DNA from: Candidatus Brevefilum sp.
GTDB taxonomy: Bacteria; Chloroflexota; Anaerolineae; Anaerolineales; Anaerolineaceae
DNA length: 64,000 nt
Reading direction: 5' to 3'
NCBI GenBank assembly: GCA_029210815.1
Contig: JARGGB010000001.1
Coordinates: 1-64,000 of the forward strand
The notes below the pieces were generated by a model that did no database searches, had not been told where the DNA came from, and was given only the letters and a program-made list of their open reading frames with translations. Shown here piece by piece: positions 9,332 to 18,046 of the stretch (position 1 is the stretch's first letter; the number at the start of each line of letters is the position of its first letter). The position numbers and the translations under genes are program-made.

Positions 9332-10750
9332 ATGAGATTTTTGATGGAAAGTAATAAAAATTATTTAAAGTACATTGCAATTGTAATTCTATTTGTTCTC
9401 TTTTTTGGTCCTTCAACATTTCCGGCTTCTGCAAGTGGGCAGTATCAAGAGGATGGTCCTGTGTATATTGTCCAGCCAGGAGACACACTGAATACCATTG
9501 CCCTCAGGTTTGGCGTTTCGTCTGAGGATATCCAATCAGCGAATGGCATTACTGATCCAAATGCAATAAACATAAACCAACAGCTAATCATCCCCGGTCT
9601 AGAGGGTATTACCGGATTATTAACCTCGGAAGTCCTTCAATATGGTACCTCCCTGCTTGGTTTATCCCGGCAATATGGAAGTAAAGCAGCGGATCTTATT
9701 TATCTCAACAAGCTTTCCAGTCCCTCAGAAACAATTGCTGGGCAGACATTTATCATCCCTATCGACGAAACCAAACCAACAAAATCTTCAGCTCACACTG
9801 CCGCTTTGCGTGAAACAATACTTGAATACGCAATCCGAACTGGCATTTCTCAATGGGAGACTCTGTCGAATAACCAGTTATCTGGCAGTTGGGATATTCT
9901 TCCTGGTGAAGAATTGTTTATTACTTCAGAAATTTCAGGAAACCAAAGCCCTATACCAAATGTGTCTGCTATTTCTTTCAACAACCTCCCCATTATCCAG
10001 GGTGAGACCTTAGAACTGGAAATAATTTCCAGCACACCAGGTCAATTTTCAGGCACCTTCAATGATAAAGTATTAAATTTCTTTACAGAGGATGGAGAAA
10101 CTTATTATAGTTTTCTCGGCATTCATGCATTGGAAGAACCTGGAGCCTATCCGCTCAAAATAATGTTAACCTCAGAAGATGGGAGCGCAGATGTATTTGA
10201 GCAGCTTGTCCTCCTTGAAACCGGTGGATATGGTAATGAATGGGTAAATGTTCCTGAGGATTACCTGGATGAAACCGTTATACAAAAAGAAGATGAATAC
10301 CTTTCTCCAATACTCAACCAGTTCACACCTGAAAGATATTGGGATGGACGCTTTCAATATCCGGTGAACGAGCCCTGCATAAACAGTCAATTTGGCCAGC
10401 GTCGAGATTATAATAATGGAGGTTTATTCTTCTACCACACAGGTATGGATTTTGGCGTTTGTACCCCTAACTTGAACATCTACGCACCTGCTGCCGGGAA
10501 AGTTGTGTTAGCCGAGGAATTAACTATCAAAGGTAAAGCAATAATGATTGATCATGGCTGGGGTGTATTTTCTGGATACTGGCATATGTCGGAATTCAAT
10601 GTTTCAGTGGGCGACTTCGTCGAATCGGGCGATTTGCTCGGTCAGATTGGCAATACTGGGCGCTCTGCAGGACCGCACCTTCACTTTGAAATAGATATTA
10701 CGGGAACACCTGTGAATCCCATGACCTGGCTTTCACAAGAATTCCCCTAA
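9332..10750 (+). CDS. Secreted LysM plus M23 metallopeptidase
   Basis: 472 residues. A hydrophobic N-terminal stretch (about 14-32) ending near FPASASG looks like a signal peptide. One LysM domain (about 46-90, YIVQPGDTLNTIALRFGVS) binds peptidoglycan; a second weaker LysM-like segment may follow. The C-terminal M23 domain has HTGMDFG and GPHLHFE, which supply the zinc ligands, so the peptidase should be active on cell-wall cross-links. The start follows AAAGGG by five bases. No partner gene is adjacent; a role in wall remodelling or division is family-level inference. Confidence 0.9.
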   Translation: MRFLMESNKNYLKYIAIVILFVLFFGPSTFPASASGQYQEDGPVYIVQPGDTLNTIALRFGVSSEDIQSANGITDPNAININQQLIIPGLEGITGLLTSEVLQYGTSLLGLSRQYGSKAADLIYLNKLSSPSETIAGQTFIIPIDETKPTKSSAHTAALRETILEYAIRTGISQWETLSNNQLSGSWDILPGEELFITSEISGNQSPIPNVSAISFNNLPIIQGETLELEIISSTPGQFSGTFNDKVLNFFTEDGETYYSFLGIHALEEPGAYPLKIMLTSEDGSADVFEQLVLLETGGYGNEWVNVPEDYLDETVIQKEDEYLSPILNQFTPERYWDGRFQYPVNEPCINSQFGQRRDYNNGGLFFYHTGMDFGVCTPNLNIYAPAAGKVVLAEELTIKGKAIMIDHGWGVFSGYWHMSEFNVSVGDFVESGDLLGQIGNTGRSAGPHLHFEIDITGTPVNPMTWLSQEFP

Positions 10751-10765
10751 AACTATTAAAATAAA

Positions 10766-10791
10766 AACAAGCACAGCGATTTGTGCTTGTT
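10766..10791 (-). terminator. Terminator of the tRNA-Leu gene
   Basis: AACAAGCACA (10766-10775) and TGTGCTTGTT (10782-10791) form a ten-base-pair stem. The T-rich tail lies on the minus strand (opposite the A-rich run 10757-10767), so it terminates the minus-strand tRNA transcript rather than the plus-strand peptidase gene. Confidence 0.8.
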
Positions 10792-10797
10792 CGTCAA

Positions 10798-10879
10798 TGC
10801 GCTGGGAGGGAGTCGAACCCTCACGCCTTTCGGCACGTGGCCCTCAACCACGCCTGTCTGCCAGTTCCAGCACCAGCGC
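10798..10879 (-). tRNA. tRNA-Leu (anticodon GAG)
   Basis: On the minus strand the sequence starts GCGCTGG and ends CCAGCGC plus discriminator A, giving a perfect seven-pair acceptor stem. The anticodon stem CGTGG/CCACG encloses the loop TTGAGGG, so the anticodon is GAG (reads CUC/CUU). A long class II variable arm (GCCGAAAGGC) and a normal T arm with GGTTCGACTCC are present. The CCA end is not encoded. Confidence 0.96.
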
Positions 10880-10892
10880 TTGAGCAGAAGTA

Positions 10893-10920
10893 ATTATATC
10901 CTGCTCAGGTTCGTTGTCAA
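10893..10920 (-). promoter_or_regulatory. Consensus sigma-70 promoter of tRNA-Leu
   Basis: Read on the minus strand, TTGACA (10920-10915) and TATAAT (10898-10893) both match consensus exactly with a 16-base spacer, just upstream of the tRNA 5' end at 10879. TGAGCAG (10881-10887) and CTGCTCA (10901-10907) form a perfect inverted repeat around the -10 element. Confidence 0.8.
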
Positions 10921-10950
10921 GCAAAATTGAGGGTAAAAAGGAGAGAAATT

Positions 10951-11946
10951 ATGACAATCATATTAGATGCAATGGGCAGCGATGATCGTCCCGATCCTGA
11001 AGTTCAGGGTGCTGTCATTGCCGCCAATGAACTCAATGAAGAAATTGTTCTGGTTGGGAATAAAAATGAACTTGAGTCATTGCTTAAGAATGTCCCGGGG
11101 GATAAATCGCGGGTGCATATTGCCCATGCCCCCGAAGCTTTGGATATGAGTGATCATATTGTTGAGGCGCGTGCGAAAAAACAAAACTCCATGAAAATCG
11201 GTATGGAATTGGTGAAGGAAGGTCGAGGTGATGCCTTTGTAACTGCCGGAAACACCGGTATGGCAATGTATTTTGCGAAGAAAACCTTTGGAGATATTGA
11301 AGGCGTCATCCGCCCGTGTCTCTGCGGCGTCTTCCCTGTTCGAAATGGAAAGGCTGTTGTTCTTGATATAGGTGCGAATGCAGAATGCCGCCCAGAATTT
11401 CTTGTTCAGTTTTCAATTATGGGCAAGATTTATGCACAAACCATGCTCAAGATTGCTGCTCCTCGGGTGGGTTTGCTCTCAAATGGAGAGGAGGAAGGCA
11501 AAGGCAATAATCTTGTCAGAGAAACATTCCCCCTTCTCGAAAACGTAGAGCAAATTAACTTTGTTGGCAATGTGGAGGGTAAGGAGCTTTTTGGCGGCGA
11601 TGTTGATGTTGTAGTTACGGATGGTTTTACTGGAAATGTCGTACTGAAATCAACTGAAGCCGTGGCAAAATTGATTGTTGATATTCTCAAAGAAGAATTG
11701 ATGTCCTCTTTCCGTACAAAGATGGGTGGCTTACTCGCAAAACCAGCCTTTGGTAAACTTAGAAGCATGCTGGATCCTTCGGAAGTCGGTGCAGCACCTT
11801 TATTAGGGATCGATGCACTCGTATTCGTCGGGCATGGACGTTCGGACACGAAAGCAATTGTCAGCGCAATTCGCGAAGCAAAGCAAGCTGTGGACAATCA
11901 TCTTCTCGAAGAATTACGTATTGCAATTACAGAATCGCTATCATAA
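10951..11946 (+). CDS. plsX: Phosphate acyltransferase PlsX
   Basis: 331 residues from ATG 10951, chosen because AAAGGAGAG lies seven bases upstream; a TTG at 10927 is rejected. The N-terminus MTIILDAMGSD and the segments AGNTGMAMYFA, VLDIGANAEC, LLSNGEEEGKGN and VTDGFTGNVVLKS are characteristic. PlsX converts acyl-ACP to acyl-phosphate, the first step of the PlsX/PlsY route to phosphatidic acid at the membrane. The next gene starts 15 bases downstream and is likely co-transcribed. Confidence 0.96.
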   Translation: MTIILDAMGSDDRPDPEVQGAVIAANELNEEIVLVGNKNELESLLKNVPGDKSRVHIAHAPEALDMSDHIVEARAKKQNSMKIGMELVKEGRGDAFVTAGNTGMAMYFAKKTFGDIEGVIRPCLCGVFPVRNGKAVVLDIGANAECRPEFLVQFSIMGKIYAQTMLKIAAPRVGLLSNGEEEGKGNNLVRETFPLLENVEQINFVGNVEGKELFGGDVDVVVTDGFTGNVVLKSTEAVAKLIVDILKEELMSSFRTKMGGLLAKPAFGKLRSMLDPSEVGAAPLLGIDALVFVGHGRSDTKAIVSAIREAKQAVDNHLLEELRIAITESLS

Positions 11947-11961
11947 CATTAAGGAATATGA

Positions 11962-12657
11962 ATGAATCAAATAACAAATGACAAACTTATTACCCGAAAT
12001 AAGAAAATTGGAAATATAACATCTATTTTGGGAATTGCTATTCTTATTGGCGGCTTGATTTTAAACATTAAACCTGATCCAACACGGACCATATTATCCC
12101 TTGGGGCATTGATTGTTGGCTTTGTTATTGCGCAGATCAGCACTTTCTTTGTAACTCGATTTGGTCGATCTCCGCGTTATGACGAAATTATTACCAGCAA
12201 CCTGTCCAAATTAAATAATGAATACACTTTCTTTGTTTATACAAGTCCTGTACCGATGCTTCTGACAAGTCCCCATGGAATATGGATACCAGTGCCTGTC
12301 GCTGTTGGCGGTGAAATATATTACGATGGTAAATGGAGGCAAAGGGGGGGCAATATCATGTTGAAAATATTTGGCCAGGAAAACTTGAGCAAACCTGAAA
12401 AAGATATTGCAGCTCGGGAAGCCCAGGTCCGTAAGTTCCTGGAGGAAAACCTGGGAAAGGATTCAATCCCTCCGATTAACAATATCCTGGTCTCCTTGCA
12501 TCCAAAAGCAATCATTGGAAATGTTGAAGATGCTCCCACCCCCATTGTCGAAGTTGAGGCCTTAAGAAGGACGATAAGAAAAGTAGATAGAAAGAGAGAA
12601 GAGGAAATCTCTCCAGAATTGCTCAACAAAATTAATGATTTATTTAAAACAGAATAA
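11962..12657 (+). CDS. Hypothetical membrane protein with NERD-like soluble domain
   Basis: 231 residues. Two transmembrane segments (about 17-36 and 41-63) are followed by a soluble domain. Residues about 85-130 (LLTSPHGIWIPVPVAVGGEI, then a YDGKW turn) recall the core of nuclease-related (NERD-like) domains, but the acid/Lys pattern expected of a nuclease is not evident, so I do not call it one. AAGGA precedes the ATG by six bases. Function unknown; location behind plsX hints at a membrane role only by position. Confidence 0.7.
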   Translation: MNQITNDKLITRNKKIGNITSILGIAILIGGLILNIKPDPTRTILSLGALIVGFVIAQISTFFVTRFGRSPRYDEIITSNLSKLNNEYTFFVYTSPVPMLLTSPHGIWIPVPVAVGGEIYYDGKWRQRGGNIMLKIFGQENLSKPEKDIAAREAQVRKFLEENLGKDSIPPINNILVSLHPKAIIGNVEDAPTPIVEVEALRRTIRKVDRKREEEISPELLNKINDLFKTE

Positions 12658-12673
12658 TAAAAGCTAGGTTTTC

Positions 12674-13402
12674 TTAATCTGATAAGCCAGCATATTTTCG
12701 TAAGGTTTCTATCTCATCAGGTTTCAAATAACGGAAATTACCTGTTTGCAGCTTGCCCAACTCAATAGGACCAATTCTTACTCTGCGGATCTGGCGGACA
12801 GGCAGCCCAATACGCTGACCGGTTCGCCGGATCTGTCTGTTTTTGCCTTCACGTAAGACCACTTTAAGCCATGCGCCGCTTTTTGTGTAAGTTTTTACTT
12901 CAATTTCAGCAGGTAAAGTCCGATAGCCATCTTCAAGCACCACTCCCCGTCGCCAGATTGTCAGTTGTTCCTCATCAGGGCGCCGTGTTACCCGAACTTC
13001 GTATTCTTTATCATGTTCATAACGAGGATGTGTCAGGCGATTAGCTAAGCGACCGTCGTTTGTTAACAAGACCAAACCTTCACTGTCAAAGTCCAAACGT
13101 CCAACGGGGTACAGATGTCGTTCATCCGGGATCAAATCAAAAATTGTAGGCCGTGGATCCTCAGGTGCATTCAAAGACAGCATATTTTTTGGTTTATTTA
13201 ACGCAATATAAACCTTTTTCTCTGGTTTCCCAATTGAAATACCATCCAATTGAATGTTATCAATTTTAGGGTTAGCTTTTGCACCAAGTTTGATCTTTTG
13301 GCCATTGACAGTAACTCGACCTTCCTCAATAAACTTCTCACATCCGCGTCGAGAGCCGTGCCCGGCTTGAGATAATATTTTTTGAACTCGTTCTTCTGCC
13401 AT
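12674..13402 (-). CDS. rluB: Ribosomal large subunit pseudouridine synthase, RluB/RsuA family
   Basis: 242 residues: an N-terminal S4 RNA-binding domain (1-60, RVQKILSQAGHGSRRGCEK) and a catalytic domain whose GRLDFDSEGL places the active-site Asp at 104, followed by LLTNDG and a basic C-terminus with REGKNRQIRR. These enzymes isomerise a specific uridine in rRNA; the pairing with scpB is a common gene order and supports RluB. Its ATG overlaps the scpB stop by one base. Confidence 0.93.
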   Translation of the reverse strand: MAEERVQKILSQAGHGSRRGCEKFIEEGRVTVNGQKIKLGAKANPKIDNIQLDGISIGKPEKKVYIALNKPKNMLSLNAPEDPRPTIFDLIPDERHLYPVGRLDFDSEGLVLLTNDGRLANRLTHPRYEHDKEYEVRVTRRPDEEQLTIWRRGVVLEDGYRTLPAEIEVKTYTKSGAWLKVVLREGKNRQIRRTGQRIGLPVRQIRRVRIGPIELGKLQTGNFRYLKPDEIETLRKYAGLSD

Positions 13403-13974
13403 CAGGTTTTTAACACTTCCTTTGTCCCATTTTCTGTCATTTGTTCTTCTAATGCACCAAAATCGATATATGGAAGCGCATCCAGACTTTCCAGTCCAAA
13501 ATATTGCAAGAATTCTGGTGATGTGCCGTAATAAATTGGTCTACCGGGTGTATCTGCACGTCCTAATTCCTCGATTAATCCCTTTGATAATAAAGTTCGC
13601 AAAACACCATCGCTGTTGACCCCCCGAATTACATCTACTTCAGGCCTTGTCACCGGTTGTTTATAAACAATGATTGCGAGTGCTTCCAGTGCTGCTTGAG
13701 AGAGCGTGGAGGTCGCTTCTAGGCCGAGGAAGGTTTCAACATCCTCGCTTATCGAGGGATCCGTGGTCAATTGCACCTTTGTTTTGACGCGCATCAACCT
13801 TAATCCATGCCCATTTTTTTTGTAATGTGTATCCAACTCATTCAAGCCAGTTTCAATTTCACCTTCGCTGACCTGTAGCGCTTGAGAAAGTTGATAGATA
13901 CTGACCAAACCAGACGAAACAAACAATAATGCTTCGATTTTTCCAAAGAGATAATGTTGATTAGTTTCTTCCAT
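13402..13974 (-). CDS. scpB: Segregation and condensation protein B
   Basis: 190 residues, typical ScpB length. The tandem winged-helix pattern is visible: IEALLFVSSGLVSIYQLSQA near the N-terminus, and LAIIVYKQPVTRPEVDVIRG around 110-130, the conserved family signature. ScpB joins ScpA and SMC in chromosome condensation. Its usual partner scpA is not upstream here; the next gene is divergent. It is translationally coupled to rluB. Confidence 0.95.
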   Translation of the reverse strand: MEETNQHYLFGKIEALLFVSSGLVSIYQLSQALQVSEGEIETGLNELDTHYKKNGHGLRLMRVKTKVQLTTDPSISEDVETFLGLEATSTLSQAALEALAIIVYKQPVTRPEVDVIRGVNSDGVLRTLLSKGLIEELGRADTPGRPIYYGTSPEFLQYFGLESLDALPYIDFGALEEQMTENGTKEVLKT

Positions 13975-14118
13975 AAAACCTTTTATGTACCTTTGAATTA
14001 TTAGCTGACTGATTATACTCCATTAAAAAACTCCCATCATATGCTGCTTGCTGGTAAAATTGCAGCAGTAACATGTAAAAAAATTTGGGAAATAATTCTT
14101 AAGAGTGGAGTAAAAAAC

Positions 14119-15075
14119 ATGCGTATCTTATTAACTGGTGCAGCAGGCTTTTTAGGTTCGCACCTGACAGATCGTTTGATCAAAGAAGGACATGAGGTCA
14201 TCGGGATGGATAATTTCATCACCGGGAACCAAAATAATTTGGAACACCTTGCAGGTAATAAAAATTTTAGCTTTATTCGGCACGATGTCTCAAATTTCAT
14301 ATTTGTACCTGGAAAGATTGATTATGTTTTGCATTTTGCATCCCCTGCCAGTCCAAACCCTGCATCTCCCCTGGGTTATCCCAACCTCCCCATTCAAACC
14401 ATGAAAGCCGGAGCTTTAGGGACACATAATTCACTTGGGGTGGCACGAGCGCATAATGCAAAATTTTTATTGGCGTCAACGAGCGAAATATATGGTGATC
14501 CACAAGAGCATCCTCAGAAGGAAACCTACAGAGGCCACGTTGATCCGATTGGCGCAAGATCCGTTTATGATGAAGCAAAAAGATTTGCGGAAGCCCTGAC
14601 GATGGCTTATCATCGATTTCACAACATTGACACCCGCATTGTTCGCATTTTCAATACTTACGGTCCCAGGATGCGCCTGGATGATGGCCGTGTTGTTCCC
14701 AATTTTATTCAGCAGTCTTTAAGAGGTGAGCCGCTGACGATCTATGGCGATGGGGAACAAACACGAAGTTTCTGTTACGTAGATGACCTTATTGAGGGCA
14801 TCTTCCGACTGATGATGAGCGATTTTCATGAACCCGTCAATATCGGCAACCCATCAGAAACCAGCATTCTTGAATTTGCGAATTTAGTAAATGAGCTTAT
14901 TGGAAATAAGGCAGGAACGATCATCAAAATGGCAAAACGCCTTGGTAACGACCCACAAAGAAGGCAGCCAGATATCACTCGGGCAAAGACGATCCTTCAG
15001 TGGGAACCTGGGGTAAGCCTAAAAAATGGCCTGGGCAAGACAATTCCCTATTTTAAAGCAAAATTGAACTTATGA
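14119..15075 (+). CDS. UDP-glucuronate decarboxylase-type NAD-dependent epimerase/dehydratase
   Basis: 318 residues from ATG 14119, eight bases after GGAG; the upstream in-frame ATG at 14041 would add an atypical leader. The NAD-binding motif is GAAGFLG (7-13) and the catalytic pair is Tyr150/Lys154 in [11 protein letters not shown]. The stretch [20 protein letters not shown] and [16 protein letters not shown] match UDP-xylose synthases closely. It would convert UDP-glucuronate to UDP-xylose for surface glycans. Four-base overlap with the GtrA-type gene supports a cell-surface sugar role. Confidence 0.88.
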   Translation: MRILLTGAAGFLGSHLTDRLIKEGHEVIGMDNFITGNQNNLEHLAGNKNFSFIRHDVSNFIFVPGKIDYVLHFASPASPNPASPLGYPNLPIQTMKAGALGTHNSLGVARAHNAKFLLASTSEIYGDPQEHPQKETYRGHVDPIGARSVYDEAKRFAEALTMAYHRFHNIDTRIVRIFNTYGPRMRLDDGRVVPNFIQQSLRGEPLTIYGDGEQTRSFCYVDDLIEGIFRLMMSDFHEPVNIGNPSETSILEFANLVNELIGNKAGTIIKMAKRLGNDPQRRQPDITRAKTILQWEPGVSLKNGLGKTIPYFKAKLNL

Positions 15076-15584
15076 GTTTGATCAATAACAAGCGAGAAAG
15101 AATTCGCTTCTTAAAATTTTCCATTGTTGGCATGACAGGCACAATTGTTGACTTTGGCGTAATGAATATTCTACGCCTGGTATTAAACACGCCATTAATT
15201 TGGGCACAAGGCATTTCATTTGTTTGTGCTGTGTTCAATAATTTTCTCTGGAATCGTTATTGGACCTACCCGGAATCGCGCTCAAAGGCTGCACCAAAGC
15301 AATTATTACAATTCCTTGTAATTAACCTCATAGGCATCCTTATTCGATCACCTTTGGTGCCGTGGTTAGATAAAAACATAATAAATTTTTTAGATGATAT
15401 GAGCTTGTCATTGCCGCTGAAAAACATGGTTATCAGTCAGAACCTTGCACTAGCCATCAGCATTATCATTGTTTCGTTTTGGAATTTCTTTGCTAACCGC
15501 TACTGGACTTACGGGAATGTCCCAGAAAGTGAAATAATAAAATCCGATCATTCGAAACAAGGTTCCATTCAAGAAACCGATTAA
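15072..15584 (+). CDS. GtrA-family membrane protein
   Basis: 170 residues with four predicted membrane helices. The opening [20 protein letters not shown] and the repeated [13 protein letters not shown] and [10 protein letters not shown] segments are the classic GtrA signature. Family members are thought to flip or present lipid-linked sugars for cell-envelope glycosylation. The ATG overlaps the stop of the upstream sugar-nucleotide gene (ATGA). Confidence 0.9.
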   Translation: MSLINNKRERIRFLKFSIVGMTGTIVDFGVMNILRLVLNTPLIWAQGISFVCAVFNNFLWNRYWTYPESRSKAAPKQLLQFLVINLIGILIRSPLVPWLDKNIINFLDDMSLSLPLKNMVISQNLALAISIIIVSFWNFFANRYWTYGNVPESEIIKSDHSKQGSIQETD

Positions 15585-15605
15585 TTGACGTAAAGGCGGT
15601 TGTAA

Positions 15606-16166
15606 ATGCGTGTCATTTCTGGAAGTGCAAAAGGGATAAACTTATCAAGTGTTCCTGGGGATTCAACTCGACCAATCACAGATAGGGTTAAAGAAGCGCT
15701 TTTCAACATCATTAGCCTGGATATTTACGACAAGAATTTTTTAGATCTTTTTGGTGGAACAGGCGCAGTTGGTATAGAAGCATTATCACGTGGTGCAGAT
15801 TATGTCCTTTTCCTGGATACAAACTACCGTGCTTATAAAATAATTCAAAAAAACTTAGCTGCAACACAGCTCGCGCCGTATGCAGATGTTTTAAAAAAGG
15901 ATGCATTTGCATTTTTACGGGGAGAAATTGATAAGTCTTATGATTTTATTTTTATTGCCCCACCCCAATACAAAGGTCTTTGGCATAAGGCAATGCAAGA
16001 ACTTGACAAGAATCCCGGATGGTTGGTGGACTCTGGCGTAATTATTGTTCAGATTCACCCAAAAGAAATCGATGAAGATTATGGCTATACGAACTATAGG
16101 GAATTTGATAGAAGAGATTACGGCGACACCCTTTTAATATTTTATGAAAAAATTACTGCAGGCTGA
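15606..16166 (+). CDS. rsmD: 16S rRNA (guanine-N2) methyltransferase RsmD, variant active-site motif
   Basis: 186 residues. MRVISGSAKG at the start, TRPITDRVKEALFNI and the SAM-binding LDLFGGTGAVGIEALSRGA are typical of RsmD, which methylates a guanine of 16S rRNA. The expected motif IV, (D/N)PPY, reads APPQY at residues 118-122, so the Asp is replaced and Tyr is shifted by one. This may be a lineage variant or altered chemistry. The 3' end overlaps the convergent NUDIX gene by 14 bases. Confidence 0.87.
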   Translation: MRVISGSAKGINLSSVPGDSTRPITDRVKEALFNIISLDIYDKNFLDLFGGTGAVGIEALSRGADYVLFLDTNYRAYKIIQKNLAATQLAPYADVLKKDAFAFLRGEIDKSYDFIFIAPPQYKGLWHKAMQELDKNPGWLVDSGVIIVQIHPKEIDEDYGYTNYREFDRRDYGDTLLIFYEKITAG

Positions 16167-16656
16167 CGATCAAGTTTCCTTGCTTGTCATAATGGTATTT
16201 ACCTATGATCAAGGGATCCCCAGGCTGGTGTTTAACCACCTGTGGCATTAATAAGGGTATATCCTCAACTATTTCTTCAAAATTTAAATTGTCAATGGAT
16301 TTCCATAACAACTTCCCCTCAGAAGAATTGGTTAACACTTCACCAGTATAAGTTCCTCTAAATAAAAAAAGCATCACACCTGCACGTTCACTCACATCGA
16401 TTGTGATTAGCCCACAAATCCGTAGAAGCACATCCGTAATGCCAGTTTCTTCTTCAAGTTCACGATAAGCGCCTTCAATAACACTTTCGCCGCGTTCAAT
16501 ATGCCCACCAATTGCATTATATAAGCCAGACCATAATTTCTTTTGTGATGACCCTTTGATTAGCAATACACGATCCTTGTCATCAAATAAAAAGATTAAT
16601 GCCCTGGGAACCAACTTATATCGATTGTCACTAGAGCCCTGGTCAGATACTGGCAT
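16153..16656 (-). CDS. NUDIX hydrolase
   Basis: 167 residues from the ATG at 16656. A start at 16719 is also open but would run translation through the phosphofructokinase terminator, so it is rejected. The complete NUDIX box is present (GHIERGESVIEG then AYRELEEETGI), giving the metal-binding Glu cluster. The family cleaves nucleoside diphosphates linked to other moieties; the substrate cannot be told from sequence, and a housecleaning NTP role is possible. Confidence 0.88.
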   Translation of the reverse strand: MPVSDQGSSDNRYKLVPRALIFLFDDKDRVLLIKGSSQKKLWSGLYNAIGGHIERGESVIEGAYRELEEETGITDVLLRICGLITIDVSERAGVMLFLFRGTYTGEVLTNSSEGKLLWKSIDNLNFEEIVEDIPLLMPQVVKHQPGDPLIIGKYHYDKQGNLIVSLQ

Positions 16657-16676
16657 AAAGTCAATTCCTATCCAAC

Positions 16677-16710
16677 AAAAAAGCCCGTGAAGAAAATTCC
16701 ACGGGCTTTT
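16677..16710 (-). terminator. Terminator after phosphofructokinase
   Basis: GCCCGTG (16683-16689) pairs with CACGGGC (16700-16706), extended by A/T pairs; the minus strand then has a run of T opposite 16677-16682. It separates the phosphofructokinase gene from the NUDIX gene. Confidence 0.85.
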
Positions 16711-16720
16711 ATTACACATT

Positions 16721-17890
16721 TTAGGTTAAGAACATGGGTACACCAAGGAAATCCTTAACTTTGGGTTTGTAATTTTCCTTGTCGTAATATGCTTCAACAT
16801 CGACACGCTTTTTGCCGCTCAACACAATGTCAATCGGGACAGTTGTGTATCTGCCGCCTTGAAGCGCTGTCAATTTTCCAAATTCTTCACGTTGAACCAA
16901 TTGCATGGCTAAATTACCAAAAGACATAGCCACCATCCGGTCAAGTGAGTCAGGTGCACCAGAGCGCATGACATAAGCAAATTTTTGATACATAATATGC
17001 TGTTTTGTAATTCTTTTGATTTCATCAGCGACGATTTCTCCAATGCCGCCAAGCTTTCGATGACCAAAAGCATCCTGCGGACCAGATTCAATGATGTCTC
17101 CGCCTTTCATAATCGCGCCTTCTGAAATAGTGACAATCGCATAATTCGAAGGATTGTTTCGCTTATCTTCGTGAAGGAAGTAAGCAAGCTTTTCCATATC
17201 AAAAGGCACCTCGGAGATTATTGCCCTATCCACATAAGATAAATATGCGCTTAAAAGGCTTGTTTCACCAGAATTACGCCCAAAGAGTTCAAAGACTCCA
17301 ATACGCTCATGGGATCCTACCGATGTTCGCAATTGGGTGATCAAATCAACAGATCTGGTTACTGCAGTAGAGAAACCAATACAATAATCCGTGCCAAAAA
17401 CATCGTTGTCCATCGTCTTTGGAATTCCAACCACAGGAAAGCCTTCTCGATTGAGCCGAACAGAATAACTTAGTGTGTCATCGCCGCCAATGGTGACAAG
17501 CACCTCAATTCCTAGGTGATCAAGTACCTTTAAAATATGCGCAGAAAAGTCCATTGTTCCTTTGTCATCAATCTCAACGCCAAGGCCTGAATTTTTCAAA
17601 AAATCCGGAACATCCTTAGACCGAACATTCTGGGGATTAGTACGCGAGGTATGCAAAAATGTTCCACCAGTACGATCGATACTTCGGACGTCATTTCTGC
17701 CTAGTTTTTTTATGTAATAATCATGTGTGGCTGGCTCATCCAAATTATACCAAAGCAGTCCTCCCCATCCTCTTCGGATACCAATTACTTCATAATCGGC
17801 ATCAAGTGCATTAAGGACAACTTCCTTAATTGCCGGATTCAAACCAGGAACATCACCGCCGCCAGTCAAAACACCAATTCTTTTCTTCAT
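16721..17890 (-). CDS. 6-phosphofructokinase, PPi-dependent type by motif
   Basis: 389 residues from ATG 17890, with GGAGG ten bases upstream on the minus strand; an earlier in-frame start at 17911 is less likely. The N-terminus [18 protein letters not shown] is typical. Two diagnostic sites read as pyrophosphate-type: GGDDT at 135-139 (Asp138 where ATP enzymes have Gly) and PKTMDND at 157-163 (Lys158 where ATP enzymes have Gly). By established PFK rules this predicts PPi as phosphoryl donor, making the step reversible and ATP-sparing. Biochemistry could still show mixed use. Confidence 0.92.
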   Translation of the reverse strand: MKKRIGVLTGGGDVPGLNPAIKEVVLNALDADYEVIGIRRGWGGLLWYNLDEPATHDYYIKKLGRNDVRSIDRTGGTFLHTSRTNPQNVRSKDVPDFLKNSGLGVEIDDKGTMDFSAHILKVLDHLGIEVLVTIGGDDTLSYSVRLNREGFPVVGIPKTMDNDVFGTDYCIGFSTAVTRSVDLITQLRTSVGSHERIGVFELFGRNSGETSLLSAYLSYVDRAIISEVPFDMEKLAYFLHEDKRNNPSNYAIVTISEGAIMKGGDIIESGPQDAFGHRKLGGIGEIVADEIKRITKQHIMYQKFAYVMRSGAPDSLDRMVAMSFGNLAMQLVQREEFGKLTALQGGRYTTVPIDIVLSGKKRVDVEAYYDKENYKPKVKDFLGVPMFLT

Positions 17891-18046
17891 TAATCTTGTT
17901 CCTCCAATCAATAAACATTTACTAATGAAACAATAATCTCTTCAAACCTAGTCGAGTTTACTCACCAGGTCAAGAACGCAAATCCATCAAAGTATAGCAT
18001 AAATTACCAACCATCATACTCAGTTTACTTGAATATCCTAAGAAGA

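Noticed and set aside
10766-10791. Terminator for the LysM/M23 gene on the plus strand
   Set aside because: The plus strand has no T run after the stem; the T-rich tail is on the minus strand, so it belongs to the tRNA gene.
11430-11897. 155-residue minus-strand open frame inside plsX
   Set aside because: It is a shadow of plsX, with no ribosome site or recognisable protein pattern.
16657-16719. Extended N-terminus of the NUDIX gene
   Set aside because: It runs through the phosphofructokinase terminator hairpin.
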